64,000 bases of DNA from Sparassis latifolia (lineage: Eukaryota > Basidiomycota > Agaricomycetes > Polyporales > Sparassidaceae). Shown here in pieces: positions 23,653-34,851 of the stretch. Both the position numbers and the translations under genes were made by a program. The stretch is taken from positions 372,001-436,000 of the forward strand of contig CM031552.1 in assembly GCA_018466975.1 (NCBI GenBank). Direction: 5' to 3'. The first letter of the stretch is position 1; each line of letters starts with the position of its first letter. The notes below the pieces were generated by a model that was not told where the DNA came from, did not search any database, and saw only the letters and a list, made by a program, of their open reading frames with translations.

Positions 23653-24170
23653 CCATGGCTTCCATCCGGTGAAGGAGGACCACTTGCCCGGCGGAGAGAC
23701 CGGAGCAGAACGTCCCCCACGTTCCACCGTCTCCATCCGGTATTATTACGTCGATTTCGGCATCTCAGTGCTCATCCCTCCGGACGTGTATCCTAAACTC
23801 ACCGTTGGAGAACTCGGTCGAGACCGAGAGTCGCCAGAATTGTCGCCAGATATCCGACGTCTATCTACGACGTGAGTCGGCTCTTCTATGTCCTTCTCAC
23901 TGGCTGGTACCTAGGAATATTCCAATCTGGAGTTTTTGCCTTCTGTCTGATGATGATTCGAGAGGATCCTGCATCTAGGCCCGATGCCCAAGACGCACTG
24001 GAACAGTGGCAGACAATTCGAAAGGTACTGTCGTTCTTCAACCACAGGTGGGAACTGCGGCCTCGTGAGGAAACGCAGAGCATATTTCTCTTGGATGTGA
24101 TTTGTTTCGTCAAAGTAGCGCGATTTATGCTGTCCGGCACCTGTTCGGATGGGCTGTGGATGTGCAAGGG
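23653..24170 (+). pseudogene. Degraded kinase-like copy 3
   Basis: A 5'-truncated copy of the kinase-like gene at 4814-6136, very similar to it at DNA level and in opposite orientation. It begins within the equivalent of exon 4 (H-G-F-H-P-V-K-E-D), keeps Y-Y-Y-V-D-F-G-I-S and G-E-L-G-R-D, then loses about 45 bases. It continues through the intron and last exon (R-P-D-A-Q-D-A-L) to the same end. A small deletion at about 23943-23950 shifts the frame, and several stops follow. The N-terminal lobe and catalytic loop are absent. It sits beside the second two-module gene, mirroring the arrangement at 1.2-6.1 kb. Confidence 0.85.
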
Positions 24171-24849
24171 TGACATAAGACCATCTTCTGGCATCCTTCT
24201 CACCCATTTCTCTACCGTCTTACGGCCGGTACCCATGATATGCTTGTCAGAGAAGTGGTAGTTAGTTATATCACAGCGAGAGGTTCCCATGACTATCCGT
24301 GTTATTTCATGTACTCACAGCCGCCCCACCCCAGTGTCCTTGTGTCACGATTCCCGGATTCAGGTGATGATGTGTCCTCCATTCTTTTCGGACGGCCCAG
24401 TCTCAAGCAGTAAAACAATTTCAGCGGTCGCCCATGGCCAGTTCGCATCTCCAATGACCCTTTGACGCCCACTCGACCTTGGTGTTCTTATCCGGTGGGT
24501 GCATCCATATCCGTTGTGGCAGGTGCTACTGTACGACTGGCACAGCATAAGGGATATAGATGTTCCACAAAATGTGATGGAACCCGAAGGTAAGGAAAGA
24601 AAGACATCACATCCTATGGTGCCAGAGCCTACAATGGGACAACATGAGTCTTGCCATTTGAGTCGCTGACCTCTAACAATGGCAAGCACTACTCCGCTGA
24701 ACTGTCTCCGCCTGCTCCCCCCAGTGTGAGAGTTTCAATCAAATGCTGCATGAGATTTTCTCAATGAAATGCTGTAGATTAACGCAGCAACACTTGCCGT
24801 CAAGTCCCCTAAGTCATCAGTACCGATTTGTTGTGTTTGCGCATCCCCA
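24171..24849. other. No supported gene
   Basis: Spacer between the kinase remnant and the two-module copy 2. Short frames only; no element ends found. Confidence 0.35.
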
Positions 24850-25990
24850 TATTTACGATAACCATAACGGAGTCGCGACTTCTTCCAGGAATTTGACAGT
24901 CCGTCTCATTCTAGGGAAAGTAGTGTCAACAACTCGGACGACCGAACCAATCTATAGGGCCTACAGTTCTACCCTGGGTTCTATTTCAGAGAGGAAGCCC
25001 GAGGAGAGCATCTCAACTACGCCAAGGGCCTCTGAGCCCGGACAAGTGACGCTCAGCAATAGCGAACAACGCCTTCATCACCTTGTAATAGTACTGCATC
25101 TCCTTGCCCTCTTCGGGAAGGTAACCCCCATAGGCATCACGAAGCGCGGTATAGAGAATGGTCGATCCACGTAAGTGGTGGATGGCGTCTATGGCAGCCC
25201 TCCCGATTGGAGATTTCTGATCAGACAGCATCTAAGTACCTGACAGTGTGAATGAGGAATTAACATTTACCACCAAGTTAGTGCCAGTTTCTCGTGGCTG
25301 TGGGTCTCCATGTTTACGATACCACGACGGAATATACTCTTCTTCCATGTGTATGATATCCAGTCTTACACTAGGAAGACCGGTGTCAACAAGCCGGACA
25401 CCATAACCAATCTAAGAAGGCCTACCTCTCCATTCTGAGCCTTATCTGAGTCAGTAAACACGGGTAGAGCCTCTCAGTTATCTGAAGAGCCTCTGAGCCT
25501 GGCGGAATGCGCCATGAGAAAAACTGGTCAACCATTGCCAGATCTGCCCTTGCGGTCTCGCAGAGCCGCTGCAATGTCTTGCTATCTGCAAGAATTGGGT
25601 AACGATAATCCATATAGTAATGAAGTGTCTCCTCCATTAACAAGACCATTCCAGGTATGGAATAGACGGCAGTTACGGCAGCCCGCCAACTTTCAGATAA
25701 CATCTGAATAACAGACAGTGTGGACAGAACATGGAATCAACAGGGGATACTTCGTCAGCTAGTCTACAAGTTCGCACCTTTCAATACAACGTCTTAAGAC
25801 TAAGACGGTGATTTAGAAATTGGAAAAGATAGACCAAAGCTCCGCTAATCCGGCTCAGCTGAGAGATCGTATGGAGGGAAGGTGCCCACCAGGATGGATT
25901 TAGTGGCCGAGCAGGAAGGCTCAAGTTTGGCTGCCTTTTGACCACAGAGACCTGTTTATCCATGTTCCGTTATGATTGTGCTATGAAGGC
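24850..25990 (-). pseudogene. Two-module gene, SESW-module family, copy 2
   Basis: Paralogue of the locus at 1230-2840, inverted. On the minus strand it opens with ATG near 25963 (M-D-K-Q-V-S-V-V-K-R), a stretch that aligns base by base with about 1249-1300. A module A follows (25703-25422: L-S-E-S-W-R-A-A-V, Y-S-I-P-G-M, I-P-P-G-S-E-A), then module B (about 25410-25290: V-D-T-G-L-P-S-V-R, E-E-Y-I-P-S-W-Y-R-K-H-G-D). A second, more diverged module A (25231-25013) and a decayed second module B (about 24960-24870) come next. Module order and spacing equal copy 1. Frame breaks and stops between modules suggest a pseudogene, but splice signals persist at several borders. Function unknown. Confidence 0.5.
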
Positions 25991-27569
25991 GCTCCTTATT
26001 GTGGAATTCGTTCACTATCATACATCACGGCCTGTGTCGCAGAGTAGAATGTCGTCAACCGGAGTCCGCTTCAACCAAGTAAAGTCACAACGAGCTGCAT
26101 TGGTGAGAAGCCCAATCGTACGGCCATGACAACTACAACAATTTCATATCACCTGTCCTTGTGATTTTCCCTCGCACCTCGTAGTAGGTGCGACTGAACC
26201 ACTGGCCAGGAATTTTGTCGTTTCGAGATGCTATAGTAGGACCTCCTTGTTCTTGATTACATACTGAAGAAAAGCAGGCCACGCGGGGATTGACTGGTGC
26301 ATGTGAACCTGGGGTCATACCAGCATAATAACGCTCGATAGCTTTCTCCGGCTCCGCATGCAAGGAGGGCAAGCACTTCCTCGGTGTTACTTGGGTGTTA
26401 CAGTGGGAGCGCTAGCGCGAAAGGCGCGCGCGAAAGGACGGGAGCAAGGTCTGAATAAGGAAGGTCTAGTAATCGTATCGGAGCCGCACCTGCTTGGGCC
26501 ATCGCGCCGGATGCGTCCATCGAACGCCAAGGTGAGCTATCGTGTCCACATCCATCCTGTAGTTGTCCTTATGTCTCTGCCAAGGGATATCCGTCCAACG
26601 ACACGCTTTCGCATCAGGGATCTGTCTTAACATGCCTATCGTGGTCTCGCAGTTGGACACTCTGACATCGGTGATTCAGAGCTGGGCAGGTCCTGCCATG
26701 GTTCTTGCCCACGAACGTAATTATCCAGCTGGCTGAAGATCTCGTCAATGATACTGGCTGGTGCGTTGCTCCTCTTCGTCACCAATTGTATGCATTTCTT
26801 CACAGCTCTGTACGTATGGCACATGATACTAGTACTCACTGCGTTCAAGGCCTGCGTCGGTGGACGTAATCCACTTGCGTACAAGTGTTGATCGTAACTT
26901 ACTTTCGATTACCAGACCTTGTCGGGCCTATGACATTGCTCTTACCCATCCCGCAAGACTGCCAGTGTGAGTCCACAATCCGCGGTAACGTTGGTCGTCG
27001 TAAGACGATGTGTTCTCAATCTGAAGATCACCCGCACTCATAGTTGGTGCAACCACGTGTAAGAAGGTCCTCGAAATGTACCGTGCATCGCTGAGTATCT
27101 CGCCGATCGTTACGGCGGCAGCCCGACAGTCATATCGTCTGCTCTCGTGGGTGCGTGTGTACGAGGAGGTCAACAATTGCTTTGCCTCAGTTCGCGGAAG
27201 CTCTGCGGCGGATCCTCGCATTCATGTTGTGCCTGTTTTCTGCGCGTGGCTCAGCTTGGGAGCGTACATTTCGCGTCGCATCCCGCGGGTGCGGCCGATG
27301 ATCCTTGCCTTCTACTGACACTGGTTTCAGCTAGCGGCGCAGAGCTTGCGATTGATCGTCGTACTTACATTTTGACGACTAATGGCATACGAGTGCATAC
27401 GCAATCTATACAGCTGCGCCCGGACTAATCAGGAAGATGCTCTCCAGGCTGTAGCAAGACTCACTACAGCTTCGTAGAGTACTGTCCACAATATATTCAC
27501 TAGTACTGTTCGCAGCATGACATCTCGAGCACTCTACAGAAAGAACACAGCATGGACAGATATACACAA
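25991..27569. other. Unassigned region
   Basis: No gene I can support. The most coding-like frame is minus 26372-26133 (A-E-P-E-K-A-I-E-R-Y-Y-A-G-M near its start), followed by a possible donor, but no partner exon or family was recognised. Plus and minus frames at 26636-27320 overlap and look accidental. Confidence 0.35.
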
Positions 27570-29350
27570 TCAGCTCATTTCCACATCGCTATCGCCATCA
27601 GGGCGCGGCTGTCCTCGGCAGACAGCGTTGATCAGTTCCCGCCTCACTTCGGGGCTGATCTGCGGGTGTGGGTTCGCGCGGACGACATCGAGTAGTGCAT
27701 CCTTCTGGTCTGGCGTGAGGTCCGACGCGTACCTAAACCACAACGGTGATTGTCAGCCTGCAGTTAGGACTTTGCACTGCACCAGAAGACGTGCCTCTGG
27801 CAAAGGACGAGAAGACTCTGGTGCCAGAGCACGGGCAGCTTCTCTGCCTCGCCGGCAGAGCGCGCCTTGTACGTGTTCGAGAGCCGGATGAAGTGGAAGA
27901 CGAGCGCGTCGATCACTTTGTAGGGCAGCGTGTGCTTCTTGTCGAGGAGGACGCGGATGAAGAGGGAGTTCGGGCCTGTGTATGTTTCAGACTCGTCAAC
28001 ATTTGTGCAATGTCTGAAGCGTTACGCACAGTCTTACCTGAGTATTCCATATCTGCTAGCCGAATGAGGGCGGCAGAGGATGGTAGCACGGGCACTTTCA
28101 CCTTCGCGAGAATGGAAGCGACAATCGCGGCTTCTTGCAAAGTGCAGCCGTTCTACAAGTAGCAAGTTAAGACTATATCTCAACATGCCAAAAATAAACT
28201 TATACTGACGTCCAGCAGAGGGAAGATTATTCCCTTGAAGAACGCAGTGGGCTTGTACAACGCTCGTTTGAGGCTCTCATAGTAGTGCACGTTTAGCTTG
28301 CGGCTCATCTTGTGCTTCCGCGCGCCCTCCTTGGTCAGCCGGATGTCCTCGCGGATCGCGTCGAGCAGCACGCCCTCAAGGAATACGCGCGCCTGCGGGG
28401 GCTTCAGCTGTGAGATGAAGATGCGCGTCGCGGCGTGGCACGCCTGAGGTGACCAGCTCTCGGGGCGGGTGAGCGCGAGGATGCGCGCCCATTCGGGGAG
28501 GGAAGGGATCACTTTGAATGGCTTGGGGAGGGGGCCGGACTTGTAGCGTGACAGTATGAGGCCCACTCTGCATATAATTGTGTTAAAACTTGCAAGGTGA
28601 GAGGCTGGGAGAAGAATACTTTGTGTACACCTCGACCACTTTTGGGTTGAGACCTGCAGCGGGGTCAGGGCCTTTTGCAGGATCTACCGATAGGTCAAGA
28701 TGAGTGGACTGAAAAATAATGGTGTATCTTGCGACTGACCTCGTCCAGACCGGCGAGGCGTGGGCTTCACCCCAGCCTCTGCGTCCGCCAACCGGGCAAA
28801 GATGATATCTGCGAGTGTCCGCCGTTCCGCAGCATCTGCAGGAAGCAATGCATCAAGAGTTTTCAGGTCACTCTCATCCACTTCCTATGAATTGTCAAGT
28901 CGGGTTCACGTCGAATTCAACGAACAGGACGCACGATTTCTTCTATGTCTGACCCGGCATTTTCGTCTTCGAATTTATCCATGACATCCTCATCGTCTTC
29001 ATCCATGTCCTGCGTCCGGGGTACCGAGAAATCAGGCTCAGGCCCATCCTCATCGTCCTCGTCCTCGTCTACGCCCAGCTCTTCTTGCTGCACTCGCGCA
29101 AGCTCAAAGATACGTCTGGACGTCTTCGGATCTAGTATAACCTACGTGCGTTTTCAGTTTCGCACTTTCTGCGCGAAGCTCGAGGACTTACATCCCCTCC
29201 TTCCTCTCCGTCGTCCCCCTTCGCCTTCGACTTTGTCCGCTTCCCAGGCCGTGATATGCGGCCATATTTTTCATGCAGCTGATCCTCTCCGAGCTGGACA
29301 TGCAGGGGGTCGTGTCTATTTTTCCCAGTCGCTTTGGCTACACGAGGCAT
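27570..29350 (-). CDS. ENP1: Bystin / ENP1, 40S ribosome biogenesis factor (463 aa)
   Basis: Nucleolar/cytoplasmic assembly factor needed for 18S rRNA processing and 40S export. Eight exons (29350-29192, 29141-28935, 28884-28740, 28683-28620, 28567-28210, 28152-28038, 27975-27795, 27732-27570) give 463 aa, the normal size. The N-terminus [10 protein letters not shown] and L-H-E-K-Y-G-R-I-S are conserved. An acidic D/E-rich stretch follows, then [13 protein letters not shown]. The bystin domain (about residues 185-455) includes [22 protein letters not shown] and [11 protein letters not shown]. The C-terminal intron (27733-27794) starts GC rather than GT, with a good branch site CTAAC. Divergent from UXS1. 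Confidence 0.95.
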
Positions 29351-29661
29351 TGCAGAAGGAGCTAGACCGATGTGAGAATAGGCTGGCAGAATATGAAGGG
29401 CTAGTGCGCGTCGGAAGTGTTAAAGTGGGATGATGATCAGGACGAAGCAGACGGCGGTAGACGGTCGTGCAGGAGACGGCGTGCGTGCTAGACTCACGAA
29501 CGAGGGCTGGAGGAGGACGATAATTTTGAGATTCGCGTGGCGATTGGACCGGCTATCGCCGCCGATACTCTGGCGCGCTAGGAGCGTCCCGCATAAATAC
29601 CCCCTCAACTCTCGACATCTCCGTGTCGACAAACGTTCTGCACACTGTCCCACTCACCGAA
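29351..29661. promoter_or_regulatory. Bidirectional promoter region, ENP1 / UXS1
   Basis: 311 bases between divergent starts. The UXS1 side has a CATAAATA box-like sequence near 29592, about 70 bases before its ATG, and pyrimidine-rich stretches after it. The exact elements are not proven. Confidence 0.4.
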
Positions 29662-31351
29662 ATGGCGTCCACTGTTTCAGATTCGGTGAGTTCATCGCGC
29701 ACGAACGCGAGCGTGTCACCGTCGATGAGTACACGCGAGAGGTGCTCTAAGCTGTAACGAATCTATCGCGAAATTGGAGGTGTGTACGTGGATCTGAGCT
29801 GACTGTCGGCTGCTTGAACCAGATTCGCATCCTCGACAAGAGCGGTAAAGAGATCACCACCGTTGGTTTCGAGCGCTTCGGTTTCGACTGCGAGGTCCCT
29901 CTGGCTGTCCTCCGTTCCCTCTACCTGCGCTCCCACTACGTCCTTACCGCCCCGTCCACCGCCCCCGAGTCGGGGAAGACTAAGGAGGACGAGGTCCATG
30001 CAAAAGTCAGCGGCGATCTGGAAGCCTATCAGTCCAAGTCAATCTTCCACCCGGACATCCAATCCATCTCATACACCACCCTCACTCGCTTCCCCCCTGT
30101 CAAGCTCCTCGCCCCTTCGAAGCGCAAGCGCATCCTCGTCACCGGTGGCGCGGGATTCGTCGGCTCGCACCTGGTTGACCGTCTCATGATTCTCGGCCAT
30201 GAAGTCACTGTCCTGGACAATTTCTTCACCGGGTCCAAGACCTCCGTAAGCCACTGGGTAGGTCACCCCAATTTCGAGCTCGTGCGCCACGATGTCGTAG
30301 AACCCTTCATGATCGAGTGTGACCGTAAGCTTGATGTAATCATCCCATGGCCGATGTTAATATTCCTCTGTAGAAATCTACCATCTCGCATGCCCCGCAT
30401 CTCCTCCGCATTATCAGTTTAACGCTGTGAAGACTGTGAAGACTTCCTTCATGGGAACTCTGAACATGCTCGGTCTCGCAAAGCGTACGAAGGCCCGTTT
30501 CCTAATCACGAGCACATCCGGTAGGGTTAAGCGGCGCGATTATAAAACAACTACTGATGCATCTCAGAGGTGTACGGTGACCCCGAGGTGCACCCCCAAC
30601 CGGAAGACTAGTGAGACCAGTGCTCACCGTGTGCGCAGTTTCGCTAACTCTCGCGCAGCTGGGGACATGTCAACCCTATTGGCCCCCGGGCTTGCTACGA
30701 CGAGGGAAAGCGTGTCGCCGAGACTCTGACGTACGGCTACCACCGCCAGGATGGTGTAGACGTCCGCGTTGCTCGTATTTTCAACACCTATGGTAAGAAC
30801 CGAGTCATATTACGCGATCGCGTACGCTAACCTTATCTCATTCACAGGCCCGCGAAGTGCGCGTGTTGACCGCAGATTCGCTGCTCCTTTTTCCTGACAT
30901 TCGCTTTCCAGTGAACCCGTTCGACGGCCGTGTCGTCTCGAACTTCATCGTCCAGGCGCTGCGCGGCGAAGACATGACCGTCTACGGCGACGGCAAGCAG
31001 ACGCGCTCGTTCCAGTACATCCACGATCTGATCGACGGCTTGATCGCGCTCATGAACTCGGAGGAGACGCGCCCGGTGAACATCGGGAACCAGGACGAGT
31101 TCACCATCGGCGAGTTCGCCGAGCTCGTGCGCGAGATCGTGGAGAATGTGCAGCGGGAGGACGGCGAGCTGCCCCCGCGCCGCGTCCAGATTGTGTACAA
31201 GCCCATCCCCACGGATGACCCCCAGAAGCGGCGGCCGGACACCACGCGCGCGAGGCAGGTGCTTCAGTGGCAGCCGCGCTGGACGGTCAGGATGGGCCTC
31301 GAGGAGATGGTGCGGTACTATAAGGCGAAGATGGTCGAGGGCAGCATTTAG
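29662..31351 (+). CDS. UXS1: UDP-glucuronate decarboxylase / UDP-xylose synthase (432 aa)
   Basis: Converts UDP-glucuronate to UDP-xylose with bound NAD, supplying xylose for glycans and capsule-like or wall polysaccharides. It is a short-chain dehydrogenase/reductase of the extended class. Exons 29662-29685, 29823-30324, 30374-30520, 30568-30610, 30659-30792, 30848-30856 and 30912-31351 give 432 aa. The NAD-binding G-G-A-G-F-V-G-S lies near residue 116. Y-H-L-A-C-P-A-S and the catalytic Y-D-E-G-K (Tyr about 252, Lys about 256) follow, then R-I-F-N-T-Y-G-P-R-M and R-S-F-Q-Y-I-H-D-L. The start exon encodes only eight residues and precedes a 137-base intron. Exon 6 is just nine bases. Soluble or Golgi-lumenal location cannot be told; no membrane anchor is seen. 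Confidence 0.95.
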
Positions 31352-32090
31352 GGTGAAGATACACTAGGAGAATAAGTTGGGCCTGCGGCGCATGCGCTGC
31401 ATACAGTAGACAGTACTCAGAGAGCGGACAATGCGAAGCTAAATCCCGTGTTTCCATGAGTAATATTTACAATACAGGCAGCAGCACGTCGCGTCTCCCC
31501 AATTGCAACGTACATACATTAGGCGCAAGCAGATGATAGTAAAACATACGTATAAACGAGAGCGTGGTGCAAGTACTTTTTCCGCGTGCACCTGCGCGTA
31601 ATATGCGGAGTTTGTGGTGCCTCCGACATCCGGTGTCAGTACATAAGTGATGAAAAAATGCCATGTACAAGATATGAGGCCGTAACACTGCCGGGACATC
31701 CATGAGAGTTCGCAACGGAGGGCCAAAATGCAGAAACTGAGACCCATATATCCCAGGAACAGCTGAGTGCGAATAGCCATGGAGGGTAGACGGAGGGATC
31801 CTAACGCTGGATCCTCCGCGGAGCTCTTCACCGGTTGAGCAGACGCGGCAAGGCGGTACTGCTATTCGCCACGACCCTTGCCATCGATCCCTTCACGACG
31901 TTCTTCTCCACTACGTTGGCGGGCTCGACGTTCGCGCGGTTGGAACGCGGTATCAGCTGGTCCTTCTCTGTCAAGGGTTCGGGCCGCACGACCGCTAGGT
32001 CTCGCTTTGAAGACTTCAAGCTGACGTTCTTCGCCGCGTACTTTGGCTGTTTCCCTCTATCCATCTGAGGGTAGCGTTTGGGATCTGGAG
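31352..32090. other. Intergenic, one unexplained small frame
   Basis: 3' flanks of UXS1 and of the alpha/beta-hydrolase-like gene. A minus frame 32064-31828 (M-D-R-G-K-Q-P-K-Y-A, 78 aa, basic) begins 27 bases after the hydrolase stop. It has unremarkable composition and no known relatives, so I do not call it a gene. Confidence 0.35.
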
Positions 32091-33922
32091 TTAACGATGC
32101 TTATGAGCACGGTGTTGGGGGGTGAGCAACCTGGACGCCATACCGGTGTATGAGAACCCATCCGGTCCGCCATCCAGCCAGTGAGCTTTCCTCTCTGAAT
32201 ACCTGCGAAAGACATTAGTAAAGAACGAGCAGACAGACAGTGTACCATATCTAGATCCCATTCCCGCAGGTTCCCGACATAGGCCAAGTAGCGGAGGGAT
32301 CTATATGATACGCCGGTCATAACAAAGACGCACTTGCGCAACGGGCGGCCGTCCATGCCCAAGGGAGAGAATGCCGCACGCTCTCCCTTCTCGAATGACG
32401 CAATCATTTCCTCCTGGCTCTTGCAAACCTCCTTGCTAAGACACGAGAAGTGGATGGGGGACAACGGATTCTTTTCCATGGTAAACCCGGGGTCCCTTCT
32501 CCATTGACCAATTTGCACCAGTGCAGACATCATCCTACCGCTCAGCGCCGCCGTTGATATCGGTTTCCTGAGGTCTGACCGCGCCGCCGGCTGACGTCTC
32601 AGCCACTTCAAGAATACTTGGTTCACGATGGAGGACGAGCACAGGGATAGATATGCGTGTGAAGCTGTGGACAACATCCTTGAGCTTGCATACACACTGA
32701 ACGAGTCGGGTGCGTCACTTTTGACAAGATACAATGATGCACCCCCTGGCACGTTGATAAGGGCGTTCGCGAGCTCCTCTGCATATTGCTTTGGATGTGT
32801 CTCGCTGCGCTCAGCCTGTATAAAACAAGCTGTTCATGTAACCGTTAGGAGAATCTGAGAGGACGTACCTGAATGATCAGCAGAGGACAGCGAACAGCAG
32901 CCAATTCTTCGGAGGTCATTGGTACTCTCTGAAAGCACACATCAACGTCAACTTCCGTAGACGTTGCAGGTGAAACAATCACAAACGTTCGCAATCAGGT
33001 TGAAGTTGGTTCTCGTCAACGAGCGCTTGAATGGGGGTAGGTCGTTTGCCACCACACTGCCAGCTAATCCGGAACGAGGGGCGATGAGACCAACCCGACA
33101 TCACGACAACCTACATTCACGTACATCGTCATGCAAGTCGACCATCTCTGGGTCGGTATTATCCTGCAAACTAGATGAGGAAGAGTTCGAAGAACAGGGA
33201 TATCTTGCCGTCCTTACGGGCCCAGTGAAGAAGTCCAGTACTTCCTTGATACAGTATTCCATCGACTCCAAATCCTCTGCGTGGGTCCAGTGAGGAGATA
33301 ATTCCTCCCACGCATCGGCAATCCTCCTCAGTCTGTCACGATAAGCAGTTAGTTTGCTGAATACCTCCCACCCTAATCAAATATACCCACTCTGATTGCG
33401 CAGGCACATTGCAAAGCGTAACGCTCAGACAATGCTCAGGGAATCTCAGCGGTAGAGAGTGTCAGCTTCCCGCGAAGGTCACGCCATCAAACCACTCACA
33501 GAGCTGCGAAGCGCAGAGAAGCGTAAGCATAAAGTTCCGGTGTGAATATGTGTGCAGGTGGGAGACCCAAGTGCTATGCGTGAATAAAGCTAAATCACCC
33601 CATCTGACACTATTTGCTAAAGAGGACGTACATGGAACGCGAGTGCTAAATCGGCCGCAATCACCCAGAGATCGAATTCCCCTGACGCTTTACAGAGCGA
33701 CTGACCCGATGAGCGCGTGTCGAAGCAAATAATGTTGAAATCCGTGTGCAAACGCGGGTACCCTGTCTGAGGATAGGTCCACGCAGAGCCAAGCAAGAGA
33801 GGGTGCATCATGACGACTGTGGGCTTTGATGGATCAAAGCTGGACACGCTCCCTGTCGGGGTGTTGGTGATGTAGAATATGGAGGCATAGTCTTCCCGCG
33901 TGACGATGTCGACGTAGGGCAT
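32091..33922 (-). CDS. Alpha/beta-hydrolase-like protein, possibly frame-disrupted
   Basis: Resembles the basidiomycete alpha/beta-hydrolase fold proteins starting M-P-Y-V-D-I. Exons that join cleanly: 33922-33632, 33573-33500, 33444 to about 33389, about 33328-33230, and a short exon ending D-L-H-D-D. Further on come R-V-P-M-T-S-E-E-L-A, a block with E-A-F-S/A-F-S-P-L-G-type residues, and the last exon Y-S-E-R-K-A-H-W, with stop at 32091. V-V-M-M-H-P-L-L is the expected first strand/oxyanion region. Two oddities: the place where a G-x-S-x-G nucleophile elbow should be reads T-P-E-L-Y-A-Y-A; and W-W-Q-T-T-Y-P (about 33050) cannot be joined to K-R-S-L-T-R without a one-base shift in a C5 run. 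It may be a non-catalytic protein, a pseudogene or a sequencing error. Confidence 0.62.
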
Positions 33923-34851
33923 TGCGTCGGGAGGAAGGGGCGAAAGGAGAGTTGGGCAGCTCAGAGCATAGCTAGTAATGTTCGGGCACGGCGCATGCTC
34001 AAATTGTCCAGGACCGCTAATTGGGAGCCAGTGCCAGAATGGCAACCACCCATCTAATCAGAGGAATTAATTTTGGGTTGTACCACCGATCCGGGAACCT
34101 GAATATCGGCTTTCACACGTGTGCCCTCTCTTATTTTTTATCTTCGTAAACTTTGATAATCTGAGAGGCTCGATGAACAGTGTATGAGCTTGAAGCCGCG
34201 AAACACTCCAAGTTAGTTGCAAGGCATGCCTCAGCCTGATATCCTGACATGCCACCAGCGGGACGAGCTTGGGCCACCATCAGCACTTATCGCCGAGAGA
34301 CCGGCATTCCTTATGATCTACAAGATCACATATCTAACACAAGCTTTCCAGCAAACACAGACGCGCACTGCTCATCGCAGCTTTGTAGGTACTGGACCAC
34401 CGCCGAGTGCTTCAGCCTTGGTGACTCTGCGCGCCAAACGTCAACGAGAGGCGCACAGCGAAGAACGAGCGCGGTACGCACCGATTCGCAGACTCCCGAG
34501 CGACGCACCCCCAAATCCGTATCAGCGTCCAGCTCGTGCAGCCTATTCTCAAATGGGACGTGAGAACGTGCCATCTGCCCAGCGGCTATCTGAGAATCGT
34601 ATCTCGATGTCTAGAGTCACGCAGCACTGTGTCTGTACGTACTGTGGCGCCCAACGAGCGAGGTGTTATATCGTGCGCAGTCCACAGCGTCAGAGTGGAA
34701 AGCTGTGAATGACATGGCACTTCGAAGCTGCAGTCTCCATCACCGGCGGAACACCAAGGAATCTCACGAATCTCCTTACCGGCGGGAGCACGCGAATCCC
34801 GAAGTGCTCACGCTTACCTTGCATCAAAAGAGACGTAAGTATTGTGTCTGC
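33923..34851. other. No supported gene
   Basis: The upstream frame of the hydrolase-like gene runs to 34045 but lacks a better start. The remainder, 34050-34850, has open frames on both strands with no family resemblance. Confidence 0.35.

Noticed and set aside
30029..30290. Minus frames over UXS1 exon 2
   Set aside because: Shadows of a well-conserved plus-strand exon.
33364..33386. An apparent 22-base intron in the hydrolase-like gene
   Set aside because: A GTGGGT donor two bases earlier in phase gives a normal 58-base intron with an ACTAAC branch site and the expected protein sequence.
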